64,000 bases of DNA, taken from Anaerolineae bacterium. Its GTDB lineage: Bacteria > Chloroflexota > Anaerolineae > Aggregatilineales > Phototrophicaceae. Where the stretch lies: assembly GCA_017303635.1 (NCBI GenBank), contig JAFLCG010000004.1, forward strand, positions 62,001 to 126,000, read 5' to 3'. Every line of letters begins with the position of its first letter. The stretch's first letter is position 1. Below the pieces are notes generated by a model, which was given only the letters and a program-made list of their open reading frames with translations, ran no database searches and was not told where the DNA came from. This document shows positions 26,758 to 35,467 of the stretch, in pieces. A program made the position numbers and the translations under genes.

Positions 26758-27255
26758 CTACCAGCGTTCCCAGCGGACCGTCTCATCGAGGGGGTTACGC
26801 CCACCCATCACCAGTGGTTGATGATCGGCAGATGGATAGCCAAACGAGATCACACAGAAGAAGTTCATCTCCGGCGGTACGCCCAGCAGTTCTTTAGCCG
26901 CTTCCTGATCGTACATGGCGGCGATACACGACCCCACACCCAATTCATGCGCGGCGAGCTGCATCTGGGCCGCCGCCTGCCCGAGGTCGAAGCTGTTCCA
27001 GGTGGCTTGCTCCAGGCCGACATAACATACGGCAAAATCGGCCCCGGCCACATGCCCGGCAAACTTCCCCAGGAGGGAGAGCGCGGTCAAGGTTTCCCTA
27101 TTTCTGACGACGATGAAGCGCCAGGGCTGGGAATTCTTGCTGCTCTGGGCACGACTGCCCGCCCGGAGGATGGTTTCGACTACGTCGGCAGGCACCGGCT
27201 GGTCGCTAAAGCTGCGGACGGCACGCCGCTTCTGGATGGCATCAAGGACATTCAT
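26758..27255 (-). CDS. Nitroreductase family protein
   Basis: About 165 residues from the ATG at 27255 (MNVLDAIQKRRAVRSFSDQPVP). AIQKRRAVRSF and the SRAQSSKNSQPWRFIVV stretch bind FMN; LGQAAAQMQLAAHELGVGSCIA and FFCVISFGYPSADHQPL complete the small nitroreductase fold. These homodimeric FMN enzymes reduce nitro groups, quinones or flavins with NAD(P)H. Size is at the short end of the family. Substrate unknown. It is convergent with TetR and separated from the two-component promoter by 148 bases. Confidence 0.85.
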   Translation of the reverse strand: MNVLDAIQKRRAVRSFSDQPVPADVVETILRAGSRAQSSKNSQPWRFIVVRNRETLTALSLLGKFAGHVAGADFAVCYVGLEQATWNSFDLGQAAAQMQLAAHELGVGSCIAAMYDQEAAKELLGVPPEMNFFCVISFGYPSADHQPLVMGGRNPLDETVRWERW

Positions 27256-27336
27256 GGGGATCGTTCCTCTCCGTATGAGTAGCTGTATGCGGACTGTGAC
27301 TCCGGCCACCTGAATCTGCAACCTGCTGGAAGACAA

Positions 27337-27355
27337 CTTAAATCTGGCTTAAATC
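27337..27355 (+). promoter_or_regulatory. 11-bp-spaced direct repeat (PhoB/OmpR-type box), site 1
   Basis: CTTAAATC-TGG-CTTAAATC: two identical octamers with 11-bp periodicity, the spacing used by PhoB/OmpR-family regulators. It lies ~50 bases upstream of the response regulator gene, so likely autoregulatory. A near-identical site lies at 32797-32815. Confidence 0.55.
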
Positions 27356-27403
27356 GGCTCATTCAGCTTTAGAATCAAGGGGGGAGGCTACGATTTACAG
27401 CCT

Positions 27404-28095
27404 ATGACGCATATTCTCCTGATCGATGATGAACGCAAATTGACTGATCCCCTGCGCGCCTCTTTTGAGCGGGCCGGCTACCAGGTGACGGTTGCCAATG
27501 AGGGTCATAGCGGGCTGAGCCTGGCGCTGGTGGAAAAGCCAGATGTGATCGTCCTGGATGTGATGATGCCCGGTCTGGATGGCTGGCAGGTGTGCCAGGC
27601 CATCCGGGCGCACTGTGCCACGCCGATTATCATGCTGACCGCCCTGGATGACAGCACCGACCGAATCAAGGGTCTGGAACTCGGCGCAGATGATTGGTCA
27701 AACCGTTCAGCTATAAGGAACTGGAAGCCCATGTGCGGGCCATGCTGCGGCGAGTCCGCATTGACCAGGGTGAGCAACTACCCCAGCGCATCAGCATCGG
27801 GGAGATCATGCTCGACTTGCAAGCGCACACGGTCACCCGCAGCGGGCAAGAGTTAGCTTTGCGTCAAAAAGAATACGAAATCCTCTCGCTGCTGATGATC
27901 AATCTGGGGAAAGTGGTCACCCGGGAACAACTCTTTGATGAGGTCTGGGGAACGGACTGGCTGGGCGATACTCGGACGCTGGATGTGCACATGAGCTGGC
28001 TGCGGGCCAAGCTGGAAACCGATCCGACCAATCCAATCTATCTGCAAACGGTTCGTGGGGTGGGTTACCGCTTTCATGACCCGGATCGGGCTTGA
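27404..28095 (+). pseudogene. OmpR/PhoB-type response regulator broken by a frameshift
   Basis: A receiver domain begins at 27404 (ILLIDDERKLTDPLRASFERAG, phosphoacceptor D52 in VIVLDVMMPGLDGW, T in IIMLTAL) and runs to GLELGADD. There the frame shifts near 27692-27697. The output continues in another frame as (V)KPFSYKELEAHVRAMLRR plus a full winged-helix domain ending TVRGVGYRFHDPDRA at 28095. An intact family member would read DDYLVKPF, so about four bases are missing. Both domains are otherwise undamaged, so this is either a recent mutation or a sequence error. The histidine kinase starts 2 bases after the stop. Confidence 0.85.
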
Positions 28096-28097
28096 GC

Positions 28098-29513
28098 ATG
28101 ATGCTGCATCGTCTGACCATTCGTCGCCGTCTGCTGGTGATTTTCATTCTGATCGCCTTTGTTGGCGGCGCAGTCCAGTTCCTGATCGCAGGCCGCCAAC
28201 TGGAAGCCGCTACGCTGGAGTTTCATCAGCACCACCTGGAAACGGATGCCCTGCTGGTTTCGACCACGTTCTCTGAACCGCTCAGTCACTTGTTGGAAGG
28301 CGAAAGCGATGACGGCCTTGGCCGAACCCTGAGCGCCCTGCAACAACAGGTGGGGCATAACTATCTGATTTTGGATATGAACCATCGGGCAATCGGTTAC
28401 ACGGCGAACAGCGGTTATCAGATGGGGGGAAAAGTCACTGTCACCCCGGAACTGACCCGGGCACGTTCGGAGGGGATTGGGGCGGATATTCGCCCGAATA
28501 GCGCCGGGGAAGCGACCCTGTATCTGGCGGTTTCCATCCAGCACGAAAGTGATATGTTGGGCTACCTGGTGCTTTCGGAGCCCATGCAACCGGCTTATGA
28601 CGATGTCAACCGGCGCTATGCGGAACTGGCCGTCGCTACGCTGCCGGTCATCGGACTGGTGATCGCGGCTTCGCTGTGGGTGTCCGGCAGTATTTCCAAA
28701 CCGATCCAACACCTCCGCAATTCCGCGCTGCTGATGGCGAAAGGCCACCTGCAAACGCGCATCCCCATCACCTCCCAGGATGAAATCGGCCAACTGGCCG
28801 AGTCGTTCAATTACATGGCCAGCCAGATCGACGCCCTGATGAAAACCCAGCGGAGCTTTGTGAGCAATGCGGCTCATGAACTGCGCACGCCTCTGATGAC
28901 GCTGAAACTGCGGGCGGAGGCGCTGGCAGAGGAGAACCTGACCAGCACGGAACGGGATACGTACTTGAACGAGATCCAGCAGGAAGTCGACCATATGGCG
29001 CGGTTGGTCTCGTCGCTGCTGATCCTGGCGCGCATTGATGAAGGTCGGCATCCGCCCGAAAAGACGACGACCGACACCGTCTCCACCCTGCATGACATCA
29101 TCCGCAACTGGCGGATTGAAGCTCAGGCCAAATGGCTGACCTTTCAGGCCGACATTGACACGAACTTACCGGAACTGCCGATGAGTCCGAATGACCTGCG
29201 GCTGGTTCTGGATAACCTGCTCTCCAACGCCATCAAATATACGCCGCAGGGCCGGGTCAGCCTCAAGGTGAGGCATCAGCACAAGACATTCAGCTTTGAA
29301 ATCAGCGATACGGGTCATGGCTTCCCCGCAGAACAGGGGCCGCGCTTGTTCGAGCGCTTTTATCGCTCGGAAACGGTACGGGCGCAGATCACAGGGTATG
29401 GACTGGGGTTATCCATCGTCAAGGCGATTGTGGATCACTACGGTGGGCGGATTGAGGCTACCAGCGAGGGAACCGGGAAAGGTGCTGTGTTCACAGTGCA
29501 CCTCCCCGGTTGA
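28098..29513 (+). CDS. Sensor histidine kinase
   Basis: 471 residues. Two TM helices (about 12-30 and VATLPVIGLVIAASLWVSGSI) flank a ~150-residue extracytoplasmic sensor. Then HAMP (PIQHLRNSALLMAKGHLQTRI), HisKA with phospho-H260 (SNAAHELRTPL), HATPase N-box LVLDNLLSNAIKYTP, G1 ISDTGHGFP, F-box FERFYRSE, G2 YGLGLSIVKAIVDHYGG. The architecture is EnvZ/PhoR-like. It follows the frameshifted regulator with 2 bases between, as a two-component operon. The signal is unknown; the matched direct repeat upstream of the ApbE operon suggests a redox or metal cue. Confidence 0.93.
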   Translation: MMLHRLTIRRRLLVIFILIAFVGGAVQFLIAGRQLEAATLEFHQHHLETDALLVSTTFSEPLSHLLEGESDDGLGRTLSALQQQVGHNYLILDMNHRAIGYTANSGYQMGGKVTVTPELTRARSEGIGADIRPNSAGEATLYLAVSIQHESDMLGYLVLSEPMQPAYDDVNRRYAELAVATLPVIGLVIAASLWVSGSISKPIQHLRNSALLMAKGHLQTRIPITSQDEIGQLAESFNYMASQIDALMKTQRSFVSNAAHELRTPLMTLKLRAEALAEENLTSTERDTYLNEIQQEVDHMARLVSSLLILARIDEGRHPPEKTTTDTVSTLHDIIRNWRIEAQAKWLTFQADIDTNLPELPMSPNDLRLVLDNLLSNAIKYTPQGRVSLKVRHQHKTFSFEISDTGHGFPAEQGPRLFERFYRSETVRAQITGYGLGLSIVKAIVDHYGGRIEATSEGTGKGAVFTVHLPG

Positions 29514-29523
29514 AGCTGTACAC

Positions 29524-30195
29524 TCAGGTTCTCGCCACGCGGGCGGGCGACTTGGTTGACCGCACGACCCGAATGCCCAGCAGCACGAGCGTGGCAGCCA
29601 TGCCCATGCCGAGCAGGATCTGAAACCCAGGCTGGGTGCCTTCGGTACCGGCAAACAGGCCATGCGCAGACACCAGAACAAAGGTGAGGTAGCTGACGTA
29701 GTGCAGCCACTTCCAGGCCTTATGCCCCATCTGTTTCTTGAACCAGAAGCTCACGGTAATGATGAGGATCCCCCAGAAGGCCAGGGTGCCCAAGCCGACC
29801 GCTTCTGGCCGATAAGGGCCAGTGAACGGCACGAACAGATCCCCCAGGGTATAGGTGAAGTAGTCATCCAGCAACAACAGCAGGGCATGCACGAGGGAGA
29901 GCAGCAGGGCCAGCCAGGAGATGGTGCTGTGCATGGTCAGGGAGACCGGCCCGGGCGACCAATCCTTGACGACCTGCGCGCTCATGAATACGCCCCAGAC
30001 CGTCGAACCCAGCAGCATCATATAGGCCACAATGCCGGATGAACGTACCAGATGCCAGGAGAGTTTGGTATCGGCCCCCAGATTGACATTGAGCGTGCCG
30101 CCCTGAACCATCATGATGACCGATACGACGATCAGCATGAGGCTGGCGATCAACACCAGCAGATCAAAGCGTGTGAGGGATTTCTCTTTGTTCAT
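29524..30195 (-). CDS. Ferric-reductase-like di-heme transmembrane protein
   Basis: 223 residues with six predicted helices. Two His pairs lie within helices, H89/H103 (SLTMHSTISWLALLLSLVH) and H165/H178 (KWLHYVSYLTFVLVSAH), at 14 and 13 residues. That is the bis-His heme spacing of ferric reductase, NOX and MsrQ/YedZ proteins, which move electrons across the membrane. It lacks the FAD/NAD domain of full ferric reductases, so electrons must come from a partner. It is the last gene of the ApbE/SH3 operon (63-bp gap). Whether iron, quinone or sulfoxide chemistry is served is not decidable. Confidence 0.82.
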   Translation of the reverse strand: MNKEKSLTRFDLLVLIASLMLIVVSVIMMVQGGTLNVNLGADTKLSWHLVRSSGIVAYMMLLGSTVWGVFMSAQVVKDWSPGPVSLTMHSTISWLALLLSLVHALLLLLDDYFTYTLGDLFVPFTGPYRPEAVGLGTLAFWGILIITVSFWFKKQMGHKAWKWLHYVSYLTFVLVSAHGLFAGTEGTQPGFQILLGMGMAATLVLLGIRVVRSTKSPARVART

Positions 30196-30258
30196 GAGGA
30201 TGCAATTCCTTGAAGGAGGCTGCCCGGCCAGAATTTGGCCGGGCAGTCAATGGATGGC

Positions 30259-31383
30259 TTAATCGTCGTCGTCGTTCTCATGTTCACTTTCTTCATGGGA
30301 TTCACCGTGATCGTCATCATCGTCGTCATGGTAGCTACCCGATTGAGCGGATTGCCCCGGTGAGGTAATGATGATCGAGGCCGGTTGGGCATCCCGCAGA
30401 GGGATATTGAAGGTCGGCAATTGATCGCACGCGCCATCCATCTGCACATTGCCACTGGCAACCCAAGCAGAGGCACCCTCACCCGTGGCGACCACCACCC
30501 AGTTGTTTTCCGGATTGTGCCCACCGACCACAAAATTCTGATCACGGTAGCCGTAGCCGAGGACGGTATAGCCGGTACCGGGGCCGCTGCGCAGATTCAC
30601 CGAACTGACGCTGATTCTGGCGTTACACGCCGCAGCCGTGCTGGTGTTCGCGACCGTCGTGACGGGACTTTCGGGCATTTGCATGAGGCTGATGCCAGCA
30701 TCGTTGGCCGAAACCAAGCGTACCCCGACGATGGCATCCTGCTGGACGTTCGTCCCCAGGAGTGTGAGTTGGTAGAGACCCGGATCGACCAACAGGTTCA
30801 TCCCATCGACAATCCCGCCAACCGATTCCGCCATGACGAAGCCAGATGTATCGACCAGTTGAGCCGTCGCCCCGACGCCGGGGAAAGTGGCGGTGATCAG
30901 CCCGGGCGAGGCCGCCGGAACCAATAAATTGATGGTATCGCCCGGGTGGTCGGTATTCAGGGAGAGGAGGACTTCCTGGCTGGTTTCCAGCGATAGACCG
31001 GAAATCAGATTTGTGCTTCCGGGCAACGCCAGTTCCGGTAAGGAGATCACACGCACCGAAGCCATTGTCACCCCCGGAAGGCGTTCAACGGTTAAGGTAT
31101 GGGAACCGCTGTTCGGCGCGATATTCAAGGCCAACCCGTGCAGGCGGGCATCCGCCGCTTCAAATACGATGTTGCCGCTGGCATCCGCCAGGCGGACGGC
31201 TGCCCCGCTGAAATCCAGCGCCACCGTCCCGGTGGTATCCGCAGGCAGGGTGATGGCGACGTCAATCGCCGGGGTGGAGTCATTCAGGGTGATGACATCA
31301 GCGGTATTCTGAGCCAGGGTGGGCAGTACCGTCGCGAGGCTGAGTATGATGAGCGCAGCTATTGTGAGAGACAGGCGTTTCAT
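30259..31383 (-). CDS. Secreted SH3 protein with acidic His-containing tail
   Basis: 374 residues. Signal peptide MKRLSLTIAALIILSLATVLPTLAQ, two beta-rich regions of about 100 residues, an SH3 module (VSSVNLRSGPGTGYTVLGYGYRD to VASGNVQMDG), and a C-terminal tail of Asp, Glu and His (YHDDDDDDHGESHEESE and onward). The tail is a plausible divalent or ferric ion binder. Its ATG overlaps the ApbE stop (ATGA at 31380-31383), so expression is coupled. A DFSGAA sequence resembles, but does not match, the D-x-x-S/T-G-A-T flavinylation site. Extracytoplasmic. Role in metal capture for the di-heme reductase is inferred. Confidence 0.65.
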   Translation of the reverse strand: MKRLSLTIAALIILSLATVLPTLAQNTADVITLNDSTPAIDVAITLPADTTGTVALDFSGAAVRLADASGNIVFEAADARLHGLALNIAPNSGSHTLTVERLPGVTMASVRVISLPELALPGSTNLISGLSLETSQEVLLSLNTDHPGDTINLLVPAASPGLITATFPGVGATAQLVDTSGFVMAESVGGIVDGMNLLVDPGLYQLTLLGTNVQQDAIVGVRLVSANDAGISLMQMPESPVTTVANTSTAAACNARISVSSVNLRSGPGTGYTVLGYGYRDQNFVVGGHNPENNWVVVATGEGASAWVASGNVQMDGACDQLPTFNIPLRDAQPASIIITSPGQSAQSGSYHDDDDDDHGESHEESEHENDDDD

Positions 31384-32306
31384 GCAAGGTTCCTTTCTGA
31401 AACACGTGCTAAAAATTGTGGACTGGTGAGCACCGCTCCATCGCGGCGGACCACCAGCCCGGAGGCATCCCAGCGCGTTTGCAGCCAGTTGAGACCTGCA
31501 TCCGCGCCGCGCAGCAAGACGGCTTTGGCGTAAGCTTCGGCGGTGGTCGCCGTGGGATGATGGATGGTCACCGTCAAGACATCGGTATTCGCCGATTTCC
31601 CGGTGAAGGGATCCATAATGTGATGGTGCGGACGGCCATCCCGCCCCTGCCAACGGCGGAAGTCCACGCCGCTGGTCACCAGACTGGCATCCCGCAACCA
31701 CAACGTAGCCAGCGGCGAGTCCCCAAAAGGATCGGCCACCTGCACTTCCCAACCCGGTAAATCAGCGGGCGCACCCCGCCCAACCAGGTCGCCGCCGATA
31801 TTGACCAGGCAGGCTCCGTAGGGTGCCAGATCATTCGCCAGGTTTTCGGCAGTCCAGCCTTTGGCGATCCCGCCCAGATCCAGGGCGCTCCCCGCTGGGA
31901 TGCGTACCTCCCGCGTAGCAAGCCGAATTTCAATCGCTCGCCAGTCCATCGCGGGAACGGGTTCGGTGGTGGGTGGTTGGCTGACCGCCTCAAAGGAACG
32001 GTCATAACCACTGGCCAGGAGCGCTGGCAGGATCAACGGGTTAAACGCGCCATCGGTCAGGCGAGCCGCGTGCTTGGCCGCCTGAATATTGGCAAAGAGC
32101 ACCTCACCAAGCGCGACCCATTCGCCCGCCTGTGCATTCAAGTGCATCAGTTCGCTGGCGGGGCGGAAACGGGACAAGCGCGCTTCGACCGCTTCCATCC
32201 AGTCCGGCAGGGCCTTGAGCAGCGTGTGACCATCGGCTGCGGTTTCTAGTTGAACGGAAACGGCACACCCCATGGCCCGCCAGGCGAGATGAAACAGGGA
32301 TTTCAT
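31380..32306 (-). CDS. apbE: FAD:protein FMN transferase
   Basis: 308 residues. ApbE family signatures: MEAVEARLSRFRPASELMHLNA, the ALDLGGIAKGWTAENLA core, LVNIGGDLVGRG, and HHHIMDPFTGKSANTDVLTVTIHH with the metal-binding Asp/Thr. It transfers FMN from FAD to a Thr/Ser in exported proteins. No obvious lipobox or signal segment is seen at the start (MKSLFHLAWRAMGCAVSV), so location is uncertain. It is the second gene of a unit bound by ATGA overlaps on both sides. No canonical FMN-binding (FMN_bind) partner gene is in the operon; its target may be elsewhere or in an atypical protein here. Confidence 0.92.
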   Translation of the reverse strand: MKSLFHLAWRAMGCAVSVQLETAADGHTLLKALPDWMEAVEARLSRFRPASELMHLNAQAGEWVALGEVLFANIQAAKHAARLTDGAFNPLILPALLASGYDRSFEAVSQPPTTEPVPAMDWRAIEIRLATREVRIPAGSALDLGGIAKGWTAENLANDLAPYGACLVNIGGDLVGRGAPADLPGWEVQVADPFGDSPLATLWLRDASLVTSGVDFRRWQGRDGRPHHHIMDPFTGKSANTDVLTVTIHHPTATTAEAYAKAVLLRGADAGLNWLQTRWDASGLVVRRDGAVLTSPQFLARVSERNLA

Positions 32307-32710
32307 CGGCTGGAATTGCTCGATTGGGTCACTGGCTGCTGCACAATGATGGGTGCAGGCGCGCTGATCTGCGACGGGGCGGGCGGTTGAATAGCTGCCG
32401 GGGCAGCGGCCTGCGGCGCGGTGTTCACCACTGGCTGAGGCTGCTGACCGCCGTGCCGCAGGATGATGATGCTGGGGGCAGCCTGCTGAATGACCAGATT
32501 GGGCGCCGCCTGCTGGATCTGTGCGGCGGTCGCTTCAACCGCAACGGGATTTTCGGCTACGGCTTGCGGCGAAGGCGTGAGCAATTGCTGCAGGCGGGTC
32601 GCATCCAGCATCGCCAGGTTTTGCGCGCCCACGAACGTCGCAATCGTGGCGCTGGTGACGAGCGCGCTTCTGACCAGCAGTTTACGCGTACGGTCATTGT
32701 TGTTTGCCAT
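32303..32710 (-). CDS. Small membrane-anchored Gln/Ala/Pro-rich protein
   Basis: 135 residues from the ATG at 32710 (MANNNDRTRK), which has AGAGGA upstream; the frame reaches an upstream ATG at 32749. A single N-terminal TM/signal segment (LLVRSALVTSATIATFVGAQ) is followed by a low-complexity extracytoplasmic part rich in Gln, Ala, Pro and Val (QQAAPNLVIQQAAPSIIIL and PVVNTAPQAAAPAAIQP). It opens the ApbE operon and overlaps apbE by ATGA. Not a recognised family. It could be an exported scaffold, but no flavinylation motif (D-x-x-S/T-G-A-T) is visible in it. Confidence 0.6.
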   Translation of the reverse strand: MANNNDRTRKLLVRSALVTSATIATFVGAQNLAMLDATRLQQLLTPSPQAVAENPVAVEATAAQIQQAAPNLVIQQAAPSIIILRHGGQQPQPVVNTAPQAAAPAAIQPPAPSQISAPAPIIVQQPVTQSSNSSR

Positions 32711-32796
32711 TCCAGGGTTCCTCTGCTGTGTTACCGTATCCAGCCTCACGATAAGGCAGGATGGCTTCCGGTGTTTAAACGCCCGCTCAACTTCAC

Positions 32797-32815
32797 CTTA
32801 AATCTGACTTAAATG
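32797..32815 (+). promoter_or_regulatory. 11-bp-spaced direct repeat (PhoB/OmpR-type box), site 2
   Basis: CTTAAATC-TGA-CTTAAATG, matching site 1 (27337-27355) in 17 of 19 positions. It lies 87-105 bases upstream of the minus-strand ApbE operon and ~150 bases upstream of the divergent P-type ATPase, so it could serve either. Confidence 0.55.
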
Positions 32816-32963
32816 GGAGCGTACTGAGTTTCCGGTGGGCGATTGCAACCGGTGGAGCGAGTCTGCGTATCATGTTCTGTATTCGTAATGTGTCCGCAGC
32901 ATCAGCCGGCAGGTATAATGAATTGGATTCACTGTATAACTGTCATTGTGTAAGGATTATCGT

Positions 32964-35354
32964 TTGCCATCGCCATCACACCTCACCGGGTTGAACGCCG
33001 CCGAAGTGGCCGAGCGCATCCGCCGGGGGGAAACCAACGCCTTCAAAGCCCGCGTGGGCCGTTCCTACTGGGACATCATCCGCGACAACGTTTTCAATCT
33101 GTTCAATATCGTGTTGTTCACCTTGCTGATTATCGTGGTCATCATGGGGGATTACGCCCCGGCGATCTTCGCCGGGTTAAGCGTGGTCAGCAACAGTATT
33201 CTGGGCAGCTTTCAGGAGATCAGCGCCAAGCGCAAGCTCGACCGACTGGCAGCGCTCAACGCCTCGACCGTCAAGGTCATCCGGGAGGGTGTGCGGCAGG
33301 AAGTGGCGATCAGCGCGGTGGTCAAGGACGACCTGATTCCGATTGAGCCGGGTGACCGGCTGGTGGTGGATGGGCGCATCCTGCAGGCCGACGCGCTGGA
33401 GATGGACGAATCCCAACTCACGGGCGAATCCGACGCCGTGCTGAAAGAGATTGACTCGGCAGTATCCTCCGGCTCGTTCTGTATTGCCGGAACAGGTGTA
33501 ATGGTTGCGACTCAGGTCGGCAAGAACAGCACCATCAACCAGCTTTCCAGCATTGCCAAAGCCTACCGTAACGTCAAAACCCCCACGCAGAAACGCATCG
33601 ACTCGATTGTCGAAATCACCGTCATCATCATGATTATCCTCGTGCCGATGCTGTTCATCGCCGGGTGGTTGAGCCAGCAGCCGTTCCTCGAAATCGTGAA
33701 AAATCTGGTGGTGTTTGTCTCCAGCATTGTCCCGCAGGGGTTGGTGCTGGTGGCTGTCCTCTCGCTGACCATCGGCGCGATCAGCATCAGCCGCCATCAG
33801 ACGCTCATCCAGCGCGTGAACGCCGTCGAGTCGATGGCGAATGTGACGGTGCTGTGCTTCGACAAGACGGGCACACTGACCCAGAACCAACTGAAAGTGA
33901 TCGACCTCAAGCCGCTGAATGGGGTCAGTGAGAAAAGCATCCGCGAGCAGTTGAAGCTCTACACCGAGGCGCTGGCGCACCGCAATAAAACCGCCCACGC
34001 CGTCGCGGATTACTGTGCGACCACGCCGTCGCTCAACGGCTCTACGCCGCCCAAGTTGAAAGAGATTCCATTTAGCTCTGCCCGTAAGTGGGGCGCGGTC
34101 GTCTTCGAGCAGGAGACGTTCATCATGGGTGCGCCGGAGCGCGTGCTGCGCTCTGCCGGTGCCAGCGCAGCGATTGCGGAAGCCGAGCAGCTTTCGACCC
34201 AGGGGCTGCGCGTGCTGGCCTTCGCCCGAACTGCTGCGGCACCCATCGATGGGATTATTCAGGATGCCGAACCGCTGGCGCTGGTCATTTTGAGCGATCA
34301 GGTGCGCCCGGATATTCAGGCCACGCTGCAATCGTTCCGCGATCAGGACGTGCGGCTGAAGGTCATCTCCGGGGATAACCTGGAAACCGTCAAGGCGATT
34401 GCCCTGCAAGCCGGGATGCCCATCGAGCGCGCTTACACCGGTGAGCAGCTCGAAGCCATGAATGAAGCTGATTTTGTCTCGGCGGTGCAGCAGGGTGATC
34501 TGTTCGCCCGCATCGAGCCGGATACCAAGCGGCGCATCATCGCCTCGCTCAAGGGGGCGGGCGAGTATGTGGCGATGGTCGGCGACGGAGTCAACGATGT
34601 CCCTGCGCTGAAAGAGGCGCATCTGGCAGTGGTCATGAATGACGGCGCACAGATCAGCAAGGATGTGGGCGATATTGTGCTGCTGAACAATGCCATGTCC
34701 ACGCTGCCGCTAGCCTTCGCCGAAGGGCGCGAAATCACCCAGACGATCTTCGCCACGACCAAGCTGTTCCTGGCCAAGAACTTCTACAACATCGCCCTGA
34801 TCTTCTTCATCGGCTTTATGCTGCTGCCCTTCCCGACCACGCCGGTGCAGATTAGCTGGATCACCTTCGGCACCGTCAATATCCCGGCGACGCTGATCGC
34901 CTTCAAAATCCTGCGCCCGTCGTATATGAAACAGTTCCGGCGGGACGTGATGGATTACGTGCTGATCGCAGGCATGTCCGGCGCGACCATGCTGGCCGTG
35001 CTGTTCGTCATCGCCTACTTCGGCACCAACAGCGATTTCTATGCGGCCCGGAGCGCCGTCACCATGTACATCGCGCTCTACGGCATCCTCATCTTCTGGC
35101 ACATCCACGATATTGATATTCTGGATACGCGCAGCATGATCCGGGGCTGGAAGCTGGTGACCCTGGGCGTGATCCTGACTGGGCTGACCATGATCGTGCC
35201 GTTCATCGTGCCGGAGCCGTTCCAGTTTGTGCCGCCTGCGCCGATGATCTGGGTCGCGATTATGGCGACCTTCCTCATCACGGCCATTCTGGTCACGACA
35301 CAGGTGCGTTCACGCCATCTGACCAAGCAGTTGTGGCAGATCTTTGATCCGTAA
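32964..35354 (+). CDS. Cation-transporting P-type ATPase (CtpE-like)
   Basis: About 796 residues from a TTG at 32964, which has AAGGA seven bases upstream; the in-frame TTG at 32946 is less well supported. Features: actuator TGES (LTGESDA), catalytic D300 in DKTGTLT, VGDGVNDVPALK hinge, six or more C-terminal TM helices (FYNIALIFFIGFMLLP onward). The M4 motif is VPQGL (near 257) rather than PEGL; PQGL-type pumps include actinobacterial CtpE, a Ca2+ ATPase. No N-terminal metal-binding domain. Substrate (Ca2+, Mg2+ or other) is uncertain. It is divergent from the ApbE operon. Confidence 0.85.
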   Translation: MPSPSHLTGLNAAEVAERIRRGETNAFKARVGRSYWDIIRDNVFNLFNIVLFTLLIIVVIMGDYAPAIFAGLSVVSNSILGSFQEISAKRKLDRLAALNASTVKVIREGVRQEVAISAVVKDDLIPIEPGDRLVVDGRILQADALEMDESQLTGESDAVLKEIDSAVSSGSFCIAGTGVMVATQVGKNSTINQLSSIAKAYRNVKTPTQKRIDSIVEITVIIMIILVPMLFIAGWLSQQPFLEIVKNLVVFVSSIVPQGLVLVAVLSLTIGAISISRHQTLIQRVNAVESMANVTVLCFDKTGTLTQNQLKVIDLKPLNGVSEKSIREQLKLYTEALAHRNKTAHAVADYCATTPSLNGSTPPKLKEIPFSSARKWGAVVFEQETFIMGAPERVLRSAGASAAIAEAEQLSTQGLRVLAFARTAAAPIDGIIQDAEPLALVILSDQVRPDIQATLQSFRDQDVRLKVISGDNLETVKAIALQAGMPIERAYTGEQLEAMNEADFVSAVQQGDLFARIEPDTKRRIIASLKGAGEYVAMVGDGVNDVPALKEAHLAVVMNDGAQISKDVGDIVLLNNAMSTLPLAFAEGREITQTIFATTKLFLAKNFYNIALIFFIGFMLLPFPTTPVQISWITFGTVNIPATLIAFKILRPSYMKQFRRDVMDYVLIAGMSGATMLAVLFVIAYFGTNSDFYAARSAVTMYIALYGILIFWHIHDIDILDTRSMIRGWKLVTLGVILTGLTMIVPFIVPEPFQFVPPAPMIWVAIMATFLITAILVTTQVRSRHLTKQLWQIFDP

Positions 35355-35467
35355 TGCAGGATCGATTGGCTGCGTTCAAGGGATGTTTATCCGCAGTTCA
35401 AGCGATACTCAGATGATTCGCATAGCCTGAAAAAATCGTTATGCTGATTCATTGAGTATCGCTGTTC

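Noticed and set aside
30259-31383. DFSGAA in the SH3 protein as an ApbE flavinylation site
   Set aside because: The motif requires Asp-x-x-Ser/Thr-Gly-Ala-Thr/Ser; here the spacing and last residue do not fit.
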